NCBI GenBank assembly: GCA_044359525.1
Contig: JBIKLY010000025.1
Coordinates: 1 to 34,298, forward strand
Direction of reading: 5' to 3'
From: CAJBIL01 sp044359525
GTDB taxonomy: Bacteria; Pseudomonadota; Gammaproteobacteria; Burkholderiales; Rhodocyclaceae
Length of the DNA stretch: 34,298 nucleotides
Notes under the pieces: generated by a model
The model's database searches: none
Told to the model about the DNA's origin: nothing
The model's input: only the letters and a program-made list of their open reading frames with translations
Made by a program: the position numbers and the translations under genes
Shown here: one piece after another, positions 1 to 8,176 of the stretch
Layout: each line of letters starts with the position of its first letter
Position numbering within the stretch: position 1 is the first letter of the stretch

Positions 1-4
1 CGTT

Positions 5-28
5 GCCTCTGCGCCTCTGCGCCTCTGC
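5..28. repeat. Three tandem copies of an 8-bp unit
   Basis: The octamer gcctctgc is present three times in direct succession at 5-12, 13-20 and 21-28, followed by ggtgagg. It lies downstream of the secreted-protein gene that ends at 83. Similar 'gcgcctctgc' strings are familiar from intergenic regions of many proteobacterial genomes, but I assign no function. The window begins here, so the array may extend further left. Confidence 0.6.
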
Positions 29-82
29 GGTGAGGTTTTTGGAAATCTGCTCAAGCGCTGTGAAGAGTTGAGTCATAAGAGA

Positions 83-610
83 CTAAGGACTGGCGCCGTA
101 GCTCAGGGATGTTTCAAAAGCATCGAGCAGTTTGAGATCGGCTTCTGTCGGATCAAGGACAGAAACCTGCACATCGGTCCATTTGCCGCGATAGGCAAAA
201 AGAAAGTTGCGATTGACCTGCCGCAAGGGCTGACCACGCAGGGATGCCTTGATGTCGTAGGCAATCCGGCAATAGGTTTCGCTGCAACGTGTATCGATCG
301 ATTCTTTTACGATGAGCGGATTGCGGCCGGCTTTGGGCCAGAAACAATCGAGAAAATCCTCGTTCTTCACGCCCCCCTTGCACCCCGGCGTTTCAACATA
401 GATCGACAGATTGAAGCGCCCCGAACTTCCCCAATACATGTATTGGTCAGAATGATCCACCGCCTTCTGATCAACAAAAACCGGTGCGTCAAACAACAGC
501 TGCCAGCCCTGCCCCGGGACGTTCACCGTCATTGGAGCCGCATGGACGGCTGCCGGCAACAGGGCCAGTAAAAACCAAAAAAATGGTGCCGGCTTTTTTT
601 TCATGGTCAT
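83..610 (-). CDS. Secreted protein of unknown function
   Basis: This is a 175-residue protein if it starts at the ATG at 610 (MTMKKK), or 173 residues from the ATG at 604. A longer reading to 667 adds an N-terminus that would displace the signal peptide, so I reject it. The first 22 residues or so have a lysine-rich start, a hydrophobic stretch (FFWFLLALLPA) and AVHA followed by APM, a typical Sec signal peptide with cleavage after AHA or nearby. The mature part is about 150 residues, with four cysteines in the middle (in GCKG, DCFW, TRCS and YCRI) that could form two disulphides in the periplasm. No catalytic motif is recognised. It is divergent from the signalling operon that begins at 842, so any functional link is only positional. 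It is probably a real gene because of the clean signal peptide; the function is unknown. Confidence 0.7.
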   Translation of the reverse strand: MTMKKKPAPFFWFLLALLPAAVHAAPMTVNVPGQGWQLLFDAPVFVDQKAVDHSDQYMYWGSSGRFNLSIYVETPGCKGGVKNEDFLDCFWPKAGRNPLIVKESIDTRCSETYCRIAYDIKASLRGQPLRQVNRNFLFAYRGKWTDVQVSVLDPTEADLKLLDAFETSLSYGASP

Positions 611-738
611 GATCGTTTCTTGGTTACCGCCTGTTTGGTCAGCGGAGAAGGGTTTTTCAACAGGCATGATGATATCCCGCTACGCCGGAAAATGGCGGGG
701 ACGTATCGTAGCGGACCGGAATGAACGGATCGACGAGG

Positions 739-768
739 CCACAAAAAACCACAAAATCGCAAAAAATC
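739..768. repeat. Short A-rich direct repeat (ccacaaaa type)
   Basis: Between the divergent genes at 610 and 842 the sequence reads as three related short units: ccacaaaa, ccacaaaa and cgcaaaaa. It resembles the ccacgaaa units of the palindromic element at about 8174-8346. The rest of 611-841 shows no convincing sigma-70 promoter by eye, although a promoter for the signalling operon must lie here or just upstream of 842. Confidence 0.4.
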
Positions 769-841
769 GGACTCACCCGATCACGCCCGCCGGCATATAC
801 TGACAGCATTGCCTGCCGCCACTTTTCCCGAGGAACGGTTC

Positions 842-3241
842 ATGCTCGCACCCGCCCTGCCGCCAGATGAAGAGGACCGCCTCGCGGCACTGCGTTCGCT
901 TGAACTGCTCGACACGCCCGCCGAAGAACGTTTTGACCGCATCACACGCATTGCGCAACGGCTGTTCGACGTGCCGATCGTCCTGGTCAGCCTGGTCGAT
1001 CAATGCCGACAGTGGTTCAAGTCGGCGCAGGGGCTGGGCGCCAGCGAAACGCCGCGCGACATCTCTTTCTGTGGCCATGCGATTCATGCCGGCAAGGTTT
1101 TTGTCGTCGAAAACGCACTCGACGATCCGCGCTTTGCCGACAACCCGCTGGTTACCCGGCCGCCCAACATCCGGTTTTATGCCGGCGCGCCGCTGGCCAC
1201 GGCCGGCGGCTTTCGCATCGGCACGCTGTGCCTGATCGACACGAAGGCACGCGCCTTTCCGGCGACCGACCAGCGCGACCTGCGCGACCTGGCCGCCTGG
1301 GTCGAAGACGAGCTAGGCCGGCACAACGCGGCGCAATACCGGCAAATCGGCAACGAACAGGAAGCCTTCCTGCGCGCCATCCTGAATACCGTCGTTGAGG
1401 GCATCATCACGATCGACGAGCGCGGCACGATCGAGAGCTTCAACGCGGCGGCAGTTCGCATCTTCGGCTACCCGCCCGAAGAAGTGATCGGTCACAACAT
1501 CAAGCGGCTGATGCCCGAACCGTACCGCCGCGAACACGACGGCTATCTGGCGCGCTTTCTCGAAACGCGTGTGCCGCGTGTCATCGGCATCGGTCGCGAA
1601 GTAACCGGTTGCCGCAGAGACGGCAGCACCTTCCCGATGGAGCTGGCGGTCAATGAAACCATCGTTAGCGGGCGCCGCTTCTTCACCGGCATCGTGCGCG
1701 ACATCAGCCGGCGCAAGGCCGCCGAGCAGCAACTCAACGACACCACGTCACTGCAACGCGCCGTTCTTGACGGCACCAGCTACTCGATCATTTCGACCGC
1801 GCCCGACGGCACCATCCTGACCTTCAACCGCGCCGCCGAACAGATGCTCGGTTACACCGCCGACGAGGTGATCGGCAAGCTGACACCCGCACCATTCCAC
1901 GACCCGCAGGAAGTGGCCGAACGCGCTACTGCGCTATCGGAGGAACTCGGCGAAGCCATCACCCCCGGCTTCGAGGTCCTGGTTACCAAAGCGCGCCGCA
2001 AGCTTGCCGATGAGTGGGAATGGACTTACCTGCGCAAGGACGGCAGCCGCCTGCCGGTACTGCTTTCGGTCACCGCACTGCGCGCTGCGGATGAGCAGAT
2101 CAGCGGCTTTCTCGGTATTGCCTACGACATTTCCGAGCGCAAGAAAATAGACCGCCTGAAAAACGAATTCGTTTCGACGGTGAGCCATGAACTGCGTACG
2201 CCGCTGACCTCGATTCGCGGCTCGCTCGGCCTGATCGCTGGCGGTGTTGCCGGAGTGATTCCACCACAGGCGGCAAAGCTGATCGACATCGCGCACAGCA
2301 ACAGCGAGCGTCTGGTACGCCTGATCAATGACATTCTCGATATCGAAAAAATCGAATCGGGGCGCATGCAGTTCAACCTCACCGTGCAGCCGCTGCGTCC
2401 GCTGCTGCTGCACGCCATCGAGGCCAATCACGCCTATGCCGAACAGCTGAATGTTCGCATTGAACTGCGTTCCGGCGAGCTCGACGGCCGGGTACGCATC
2501 GACAGCGACCGGATGATGCAGGCGATTACCAATCTGTTGTCGAACGCCGCCAAGTATTCGCCGGCCGAAGGCTGCGTCGACGTGGCGCTGGAAAGACACG
2601 GCAATCTGCTGCGCCTCGCGGTGAGCGACCACGGCCCGGGCATTCCCGAGGAATTCCAGAGCCGCATCTTCCAGAAGTTCTCGCAAGCCGACAGCTCGGA
2701 TACGCGACGCAAGGCCGGCACCGGCCTCGGTCTGGCGATCACCCGCTCACTGGTCAAATCAATGGGTGGACGCATCGGCTATGACACCTCGACCGCCGGC
2801 ACTACCTTCTGGATCGATCTGCCGGAAATCGCCGGGAACGGCATTTCGCTGGGCCCAAACAGCAGCCCCCCGGAACACCCGGGCGCGCCACGCCGGCCAC
2901 GCATCCTGCACGTCGACGACGACGCCGATATCCTCAGCGTGGTTGCAGCGATCACCGGCGAGCTGGCCGACTTTGACCATGCCAGCGACCTGCAAAGCGC
3001 CCGGCACCTGCTGGCCACGCAGCAGTACGACCTGATCATTCTCGACCTGACCCTGCCCGACGGCAGTGGCCACAAACTCCTGCCGGTCATCGCCGCGCTG
3101 CGCCCCGAGCCACGCGTCGTGGTTTTTTCGGCAAGCGATGTGCGCCACGAGGAGGCTGGAAAATTTGCCGCCTGCCTCGTCAAATCGGTAACGACCAACG
3201 ATGATCTGCTGACTATAATCAAAGCGCAAATCGCGCGCTGA
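842..3241 (+). CDS. Hybrid histidine kinase: GAF-PAS-PAS-HisKA-HATPase-REC
   Basis: A 799-residue sensor kinase. The ATG at 842 is chosen because AGGA at 831-834 lies 7 bases upstream; a TTG at 809 is less likely. Domains: GAF at about 15-160; a first PAS at about 175-290; a second PAS at about 300-430; a dimerisation/phosphoacceptor domain with HELRTP, phosphorylated His449; an ATPase domain with an N box (NLLSNAAKYS), DHGPGIP and GTGLGLAI; and a C-terminal receiver with Asp735 as the predicted acceptor. No membrane segment is seen, so it should be cytosolic. The first PAS matches the FixL haem PAS: His232, Arg238 and Arg252 have the same spacing as FixL His200, Arg206 and Arg220, so oxygen or another haem ligand could be the signal (inference). 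The gene is followed 21 bases later by a single-domain receiver and heads a five-gene operon. Confidence 0.93.
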   Translation: MLAPALPPDEEDRLAALRSLELLDTPAEERFDRITRIAQRLFDVPIVLVSLVDQCRQWFKSAQGLGASETPRDISFCGHAIHAGKVFVVENALDDPRFADNPLVTRPPNIRFYAGAPLATAGGFRIGTLCLIDTKARAFPATDQRDLRDLAAWVEDELGRHNAAQYRQIGNEQEAFLRAILNTVVEGIITIDERGTIESFNAAAVRIFGYPPEEVIGHNIKRLMPEPYRREHDGYLARFLETRVPRVIGIGREVTGCRRDGSTFPMELAVNETIVSGRRFFTGIVRDISRRKAAEQQLNDTTSLQRAVLDGTSYSIISTAPDGTILTFNRAAEQMLGYTADEVIGKLTPAPFHDPQEVAERATALSEELGEAITPGFEVLVTKARRKLADEWEWTYLRKDGSRLPVLLSVTALRAADEQISGFLGIAYDISERKKIDRLKNEFVSTVSHELRTPLTSIRGSLGLIAGGVAGVIPPQAAKLIDIAHSNSERLVRLINDILDIEKIESGRMQFNLTVQPLRPLLLHAIEANHAYAEQLNVRIELRSGELDGRVRIDSDRMMQAITNLLSNAAKYSPAEGCVDVALERHGNLLRLAVSDHGPGIPEEFQSRIFQKFSQADSSDTRRKAGTGLGLAITRSLVKSMGGRIGYDTSTAGTTFWIDLPEIAGNGISLGPNSSPPEHPGAPRRPRILHVDDDADILSVVAAITGELADFDHASDLQSARHLLATQQYDLIILDLTLPDGSGHKLLPVIAALRPEPRVVVFSASDVRHEEAGKFAACLVKSVTTNDDLLTIIKAQIAR

Positions 3242-3262
3242 GTTTTGCCGGGGAGACGCCGA

Positions 3263-3661
<399 letters not shown>

Positions 3662-3664
3662 GCG

Positions 3665-5326
3665 ATGCCGGACACAAAACTCGCCGCCCAGCTCGACGCG
3701 CTACAAAAGGCTTTTGCCGCAACCGTTCCCGACAAGATCGCACGGCTCGACGAGTTGCTGACGCAATGCGCCCACAGCTTTGCCGCTAGCCAGACTCTGC
3801 CCGGCGACACGCTGCGTGACGCCCATCTGCTGACACACAGCCTGGCCGGATCAAGTGGCACCTTCGGATTCAATGCACTGGGCGAAGCCGCACATATGCT
3901 GGAAGAACTGCTCGCGCCCCTGCTCAAGGGCGACGCGCCACCCGATGAAAAAATCTTCGGGCAGATTCGTCTGCGCCTCGCGGCCATCCGCGCCGCCAGC
4001 CAGACACCGGCAACGCCACCACCCGGGCTGCCCACTGCACCGCCGGTGAAAAACGGCACAACACGGCACACGCGCTCAATCTACCTCGTGGAAGATGATG
4101 CAGAACTGGCGGCCAGCCTCGCAGTACAGCTGTCGCATTTTGGCTATCACGTCCGCGTCTTTGCCTGTCCGACCGATGTCATTGCCGACGCCGAGCATGC
4201 GCTGCCGGTTGCCATCATCATGGACATCGGCTTCCCCGAGGGCGCGCTGGCCGGCCCGCAAGCAGTAAAAAACGCCCTGCGCGACCAGTTTCACGGCGTA
4301 CCGGTGTTCTTTATTTCTGCGCGCGGCGACTTCACGGCACGGCTGGAAGCGGTGCGTGCCGGCGGGGTCGCCTATTTCACCAAACCAATCGACATCGGCT
4401 CGCTGATCAACGCACTCGAAGCCTTTGCCAGCCAGGCCCTGCCGACCGCCTATCGGGTGCTGATCGTCGATGACTCGGAGTCGACCGCCGCTTTCTACCA
4501 GCATGTCCTGACCGCCGCCGGCATGGAGGCGATGATGATCCACGACCCGTCACAGATCACCGAGCCGCTCGCCGAATTTGCGCCCGACCTGATCCTGATG
4601 GATATCTACATGCCGATCTGCAATGGTGTCGAACTGGCGGCGCTGATCCGCCAGCAGCCGAGTTTTGTCAGTGTGCCGATTGTCTTCCTGTCGACCGAAA
4701 CCAACGTCAACCGGCAACTGGTGGCGCTGCGTCAGGGCGGTGACGATTTCCTCAGCAAGCCGATCGATCCGGTACGGCTGGTCTCGGTCGTCACCAGCCG
4801 CGCCGCGCGCGGGCGCATCCTGCGCGCGCACATGGTGACCGACGGACTGACCGGGCTGCTCAACCACAGCCACCTTGAAGAACAACTGGAAACCGAAATC
4901 GTGCGCAGCCACCGGCAGGGCAAGCCACTGGTTTTTGCGATGATCGACATCGACCACTTCAAGCGCGTCAATGACACCTGGGGGCATGCCGCCGGCGACC
5001 GCGTACTGCGCAGCCTGTCGAAACTGCTGCGCCAGCGCCTGCGCCGTACCGATGTGGCCGGGCGCTACGGCGGCGAGGAGTTCGGCGTAATCCTGACCGA
5101 CCTAGACGCCCACGCAGCGCTCCCTTTACTCGACGCCATCCGTCGTGATTTCGCGGCGCTCAGTCATGCCAGCGGCGACAGCCAGTTCAACGTCAGTTTC
5201 AGCGCCGGCATTGCCGGGTTTCCGCACCATCGCAGGGCCGATACCCTGATCGCCGCCGCCGACGCCGCGCTCTACATTGCCAAAAACGCCGGACGCGACC
5301 GCATCGTACTGGATGGCGATCAATGA
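3665..5326 (+). CDS. Hpt-REC-REC-GGDEF diguanylate cyclase
   Basis: A 553-residue response regulator predicted to make cyclic-di-GMP from two GTP. The start ATG follows AAGGAG at 3653-3658 and lies three bases after the previous stop. Domains in order: an Hpt domain (about 10-115) with phosphoacceptor His58 in THSLAGSSGTFG; a proline-rich linker (about 117-130); receiver 1 (about 138-255, Asp187); receiver 2 (about 260-380, Asp313); and a GGDEF domain (about 390-550) with the active-site motif GGEEF at 469-473. The inhibitory I-site RxxD (RRTD) sits five residues before GGEEF, so product inhibition is expected. REC-REC-GGDEF resembles PleD; the additional N-terminal Hpt makes it able to take phosphate from a receiver as well. 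All catalytic and phosphorylation residues seem intact. Confidence 0.93.
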   Translation: MPDTKLAAQLDALQKAFAATVPDKIARLDELLTQCAHSFAASQTLPGDTLRDAHLLTHSLAGSSGTFGFNALGEAAHMLEELLAPLLKGDAPPDEKIFGQIRLRLAAIRAASQTPATPPPGLPTAPPVKNGTTRHTRSIYLVEDDAELAASLAVQLSHFGYHVRVFACPTDVIADAEHALPVAIIMDIGFPEGALAGPQAVKNALRDQFHGVPVFFISARGDFTARLEAVRAGGVAYFTKPIDIGSLINALEAFASQALPTAYRVLIVDDSESTAAFYQHVLTAAGMEAMMIHDPSQITEPLAEFAPDLILMDIYMPICNGVELAALIRQQPSFVSVPIVFLSTETNVNRQLVALRQGGDDFLSKPIDPVRLVSVVTSRAARGRILRAHMVTDGLTGLLNHSHLEEQLETEIVRSHRQGKPLVFAMIDIDHFKRVNDTWGHAAGDRVLRSLSKLLRQRLRRTDVAGRYGGEEFGVILTDLDAHAALPLLDAIRRDFAALSHASGDSQFNVSFSAGIAGFPHHRRADTLIAAADAALYIAKNAGRDRIVLDGDQ

Positions 5327-5348
5327 AAGTCCGCCGGGAGAACTAAAC

Positions 5349-6770
5349 ATGCCGCCAGACCACAGCACCGCCATCCTGATCGTCGAGGACGACAACGACA
5401 CCGCCGAGTACCTGCGCATCGGTTTGCAGCGCAGCGGCTACCGCATCGCCGGCATTGCCAAAAACGGCTTGGACGCCCTGCGCCTGGCCGAGACGACGCT
5501 GCCCGACGCGATCATCATGGACATCCTGCTGCCCGGCGAGATTGACGGCATCGAAGCGGCGAGCCGCATCCGCGCCAGGCGCGACGTACCCATCCTTTAC
5601 CTCACCGCCAACACCGATCCGGCACTCTTTGAGCGGGCAAGGATCACCGATCCCTCGGCCTATCTGATCAAACCGTTCAACGCCCGCGAAATGCAGCTGG
5701 CCATCGAGCTGGCGATCCAGCGCCACCTGCTCGCCAAACAGCGCGAACACTCCCTGCTGACGCGCATTGCCGGCCTGCTGGAGACCATGACTGACGGATT
5801 TGTCGCACTCGATCACGACTGGCGCTACCTCTTTGTCAACAACCGGGCCGGCGAGATCCTTAACCGGGAACCCACAATGTTGCTCGGCAAATCACTCTGG
5901 GACGAATTTCCGGAGATGGTCGGACACACCCTCCAGTTTGCCTACCAGCGCGTCATGCAGGGGCGGCAGCCGGAGCAGATCGAGGCCTATTACGCGCCCT
6001 GGGAGCGCTGGTTCGAGAACCGCATCTTTCCTACGGAAGATGGCATCAGCATCTATTTTCAGGAAATCACTGAACGCAAAAATGCCGAACAGCAACTGGC
6101 CACCGCCAACCAGCGCCTGCAGGCACTCTCGGCGAGCCTTCTGAAGGTACAAGAAGACGAGCGCCGCGCGCTGGCGCGTGAACTGCACGACGAGCTCGGC
6201 CAGTCGCTGACCGCATTGAAGATCACGCTGCAAAGCCTTGGCTTGCGCCCGGAGACGGCCGCACTGCAAGGACAGATCAATACGGCGGTAAACATAGCCG
6301 ACACGGCGCTGACGCAAGCACGGCAGATGTCGCTCAACCTGCGTCCGCCGCAGCTCGACGACCTCGGCCTACCGGCGGCGATCCGCTGGACGCTTGGCCG
6401 GCAGGCCGACCTCACCGGCCTGAGCACCCACTTTTCGGCAGAAGACGTCCCTGACCAGCTACCCGAAGCACTGGCCATCGCCTGCTACCGGATCACGCAG
6501 GAAGCCCTGACCAACGTGCTGCGGCACGCCAAGGCGAAGAAAGTCCGGGTTCGCCTGCAGCGCAAGGGCAATGAACTGCAGCTCGAAGTGCAGGATGACG
6601 GCGCCGGCTTCGACCCGCAGCAAGCCCTTGCCGGCTCTGCCAGCATGGGCGTTGCGAGCATGCAGGAGCGTGCCATACTGGCCGGCGGGCGACTGGAAAT
6701 CGAATCGAATCCTGGCCACGGCAGCCTGATCCGCGCCATTTTCCCGCTGCCGGATGAGCCCGTCGCATGA
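5349..6770 (+). CDS. Receiver-PAS sensor kinase of the NarX/HisKA_3 type
   Basis: A 473-residue protein. The ATG at 5349 is preferred because GGAG at 5337-5340 is 8 bases upstream and it is just past the previous stop; an ATG at 5313 lies inside the upstream gene and lacks a ribosome site. Domains: an N-terminal receiver (about 8-125, acceptor Asp58 in IIMDILLPGEIDG); a PAS domain (about 140-260); a HisKA_3 dimerisation domain with phosphoacceptor His280 in ELHDELGQ; and an ATPase domain with QEALTNVLRHA, DDGAGFD and MGVASMQERA. There is no membrane segment. Having a receiver at the N-terminus means this kinase can itself be controlled by phosphorylation. The next gene, a NarL-type regulator, overlaps its stop by 4 bases and is the obvious partner. 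Confidence 0.93.
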   Translation: MPPDHSTAILIVEDDNDTAEYLRIGLQRSGYRIAGIAKNGLDALRLAETTLPDAIIMDILLPGEIDGIEAASRIRARRDVPILYLTANTDPALFERARITDPSAYLIKPFNAREMQLAIELAIQRHLLAKQREHSLLTRIAGLLETMTDGFVALDHDWRYLFVNNRAGEILNREPTMLLGKSLWDEFPEMVGHTLQFAYQRVMQGRQPEQIEAYYAPWERWFENRIFPTEDGISIYFQEITERKNAEQQLATANQRLQALSASLLKVQEDERRALARELHDELGQSLTALKITLQSLGLRPETAALQGQINTAVNIADTALTQARQMSLNLRPPQLDDLGLPAAIRWTLGRQADLTGLSTHFSAEDVPDQLPEALAIACYRITQEALTNVLRHAKAKKVRVRLQRKGNELQLEVQDDGAGFDPQQALAGSASMGVASMQERAILAGGRLEIESNPGHGSLIRAIFPLPDEPVA

Positions 6771-7438
6771 CCCCGTCGTGCGACGCCGTGAGCGCACCGA
6801 CACGCGTCCTGCTGGCGGATGACCATACGCTGGTGCGCGCCGGCATTCGCGCCCTGCTCGCCGCGATGCCCGGTGTCGAAGTCATCGGTGAGGCCGCAGA
6901 TGGTGACACGGCGGTGCAACTGGCGCTCAGCCTGCTGCCCGACGTCGTCCTGATGGATATCGCCATGAAAGGCATGAACGGCCTGCAAGCCACCGCCCGC
7001 CTGCACGAAGTCTTGCCGGCCGCGCGTGTGATCATCCTCTCGATGCATGCCACCGGCGACTACCTGCAACAGGCGCTGCGTGCCGGCGCCGTCGGCTACA
7101 TGCTCAAGGATGCCGCGACGCTCGAACTGCAACTGGCGCTGGCCGCCGTGGCGCGCGGCGACACTTACCTCAGCCCGGCCGTTTCAGCACAGATCGTCGA
7201 AGGATTTTTACAGCACGACAAACCGGCCAATCAGGTCGTACTCACCCCCCGGCAAGACGAAATCCTGCGCCTGATCGCCAACGGGCAAAGCACCAAGGAA
7301 ATCGCCTTCCAGCTCAATCTGAGTGGCAAGACAGTGGATACCCACCGCGCCCAACTGATGGACCGCCTCGCCATCCACGACGTCGCCGGGCTGGTGCGCT
7401 ACGCAATTCGCACCGGCCTGGTCGACTCAGGCCGCTGA
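6767..7438 (+). CDS. NarL/LuxR-type response regulator
   Basis: A 223-residue DNA-binding response regulator. The ATG overlaps the kinase stop codon (ATGA), indicating translational coupling. The receiver occupies about residues 12-130, with Asp64 in VLMDIAMKGMNG as acceptor, a Ser in ILSMHA and the Lys in MLKDA. The LuxR-type helix-turn-helix is at about 155-215, starting LTPRQDEILRLIANGQSTKEIA and including the recognition region LSGKTVDTHR. It is likely to be phosphorylated by the kinase encoded immediately upstream and to regulate transcription; target genes cannot be told from the sequence. Its last 12 bases overlap the convergent DUF2283-like gene. Confidence 0.95.
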   Translation: MTPSCDAVSAPTRVLLADDHTLVRAGIRALLAAMPGVEVIGEAADGDTAVQLALSLLPDVVLMDIAMKGMNGLQATARLHEVLPAARVIILSMHATGDYLQQALRAGAVGYMLKDAATLELQLALAAVARGDTYLSPAVSAQIVEGFLQHDKPANQVVLTPRQDEILRLIANGQSTKEIAFQLNLSGKTVDTHRAQLMDRLAIHDVAGLVRYAIRTGLVDSGR

Positions 7439-7603
7439 GCGCACGCCAGACGCGCGCGCATCGAGCAGCACGACCTCAACGACCGTACCATCTTCCGCGT
7501 AGCTGATATGCGTGTTCCAGTCTTGCGAGACCTCACGCACGATAGGCTTGTCCGAAAGATGGATCACCAGAACGTCGTCTTCGTCATGGGAAGTGGTTCG
7601 CAT
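7427..7603 (-). CDS. Small DUF2283-like protein
   Basis: A 58-residue reading frame from the ATG at 7603 to a TGA at 7427-7429. A good ribosome site, AAGGGG, precedes the start (minus strand). The protein has the pattern I associate with DUF2283 proteins: a short strand with DVLVIHLSD, then ISYAEDGTVVEVVLLDA near the C-terminus. DUF2283 genes are small, frequently lie beside toxin-antitoxin or mobile genes, and have no established function. The gene lies 38 bases downstream of brnA on the same strand and overlaps the 3' end of the NarL-type regulator by 12 bases. Recognition of the family is by eye. Confidence 0.7.
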   Translation of the reverse strand: MRTTSHDEDDVLVIHLSDKPIVREVSQDWNTHISYAEDGTVVEVVLLDARASGVRSAA

Positions 7604-7641
7604 GATGGCCCCTTACATTTTCACAACACGCGGCAAGTTGC

Positions 7642-7950
7642 TCAGGCCGCAGAGTGCGTTTTCAGCCACTCGCGCAACGCATCGTTCATCCGCGTCTGCC
7701 AGCCGGCACCGCTGGCCTTGAAAGCGGCCACGATGTCCGCGTCGTAGCGCACGGTCAATGACTGCTTCGGGCTTTCGGCAGGCGGGCGACCCCGACGCAT
7801 CTGCTCACGCGCTGCGTTGGCGAACTCCTCCCGCGACACCACCCGATCGCCAATCATCGGCGTGGCTTTCTCGAAAAACTCATCGCTTAATTCCGGAGCA
7901 TCGTCCGGGTCAACCCACTCGGTGGGCGTATTTTGTAATTTCGCGGTCAT
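7642..7950 (-). CDS. brnA: BrnA-family antitoxin
   Basis: A 102-residue protein with the BrnA layout: an acidic N-terminal part (WVDPDDAPELSDEFF, with FEKATPMIG) followed by REEFANAAREQMRRGRP, and a C-terminal ribbon-helix-helix-like part (about 65-98) beginning SLTVRYDADIV. BrnA binds and neutralises the BrnT ribonuclease and, with it, represses its own promoter in characterised members. The ATG is at 7950, and the upstream toxin frame overlaps this gene by 41 bases, the usual brnT-brnA arrangement. The antitoxin looks complete, in contrast to its toxin. Confidence 0.88.
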   Translation of the reverse strand: MTAKLQNTPTEWVDPDDAPELSDEFFEKATPMIGDRVVSREEFANAAREQMRRGRPPAESPKQSLTVRYDADIVAAFKASGAGWQTRMNDALREWLKTHSAA

Positions 7951-8176
7951 TTGCCAACCTCATCGAGATAATGCGGCGAACTGTGCCGCGCGGTGCCCAG
8001 ATCACAACAACGACACGCCCGTCAAGCGAGCCTACCGTCATCCAGCGCGTTTCACCATAGTCTGTTCGCGTGTCTTCAATCGTTACGCTAACTCCGGCGA
8101 ACACCTCGCCCGACCGGGAAAAATCCAGACCGCGTTCGGTCAGGGTTTTATCGCGTTTGTCGGTGTCAAATTCAAC
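7910..8176 (-). CDS. brnT: BrnT-family toxin, start codon not identifiable (possibly inactive)
   Basis: The frame carries 88 codons recognisable as BrnT: EFDTDKRDKTLTERGLDF at the start, VFAG, then DTRTDYGETRW, VVVIWAPRG and RRIISMR near the end. BrnT is a RelE-fold ribonuclease that stops translation. On the minus strand the frame opens immediately after a TAG (8177-8179) with GTT GAA TTT, so the residues where a normal start would sit are gone, and no ATG, GTG or TTG appears before a GTG at 8104. Starting at 8104 leaves only 64 residues and removes the first 24. The loss coincides with the outer edge of the palindromic element at about 8174-8346. It may be a decayed toxin, or it may use a non-standard start. 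Confidence 0.65.
   Translation of the reverse strand, partial: VEFDTDKRDKTLTERGLDFSRSGEVFAGVSVTIEDTRTDYGETRWMTVGSLDGRVVVVIWAPRGTVRRIISMRLANDREITKYAHRVG

Noticed and set aside
5..28. Short repeats suggestive of a CRISPR array
   Set aside because: The units are 8 bases, directly adjacent and without spacers, so this is a simple tandem repeat.
5277..5348. An upstream start for the receiver-PAS kinase
   Set aside because: It would extend into the end of the diguanylate cyclase and has no ribosome site, while the ATG at 5349 has GGAG 8 bases upstream.
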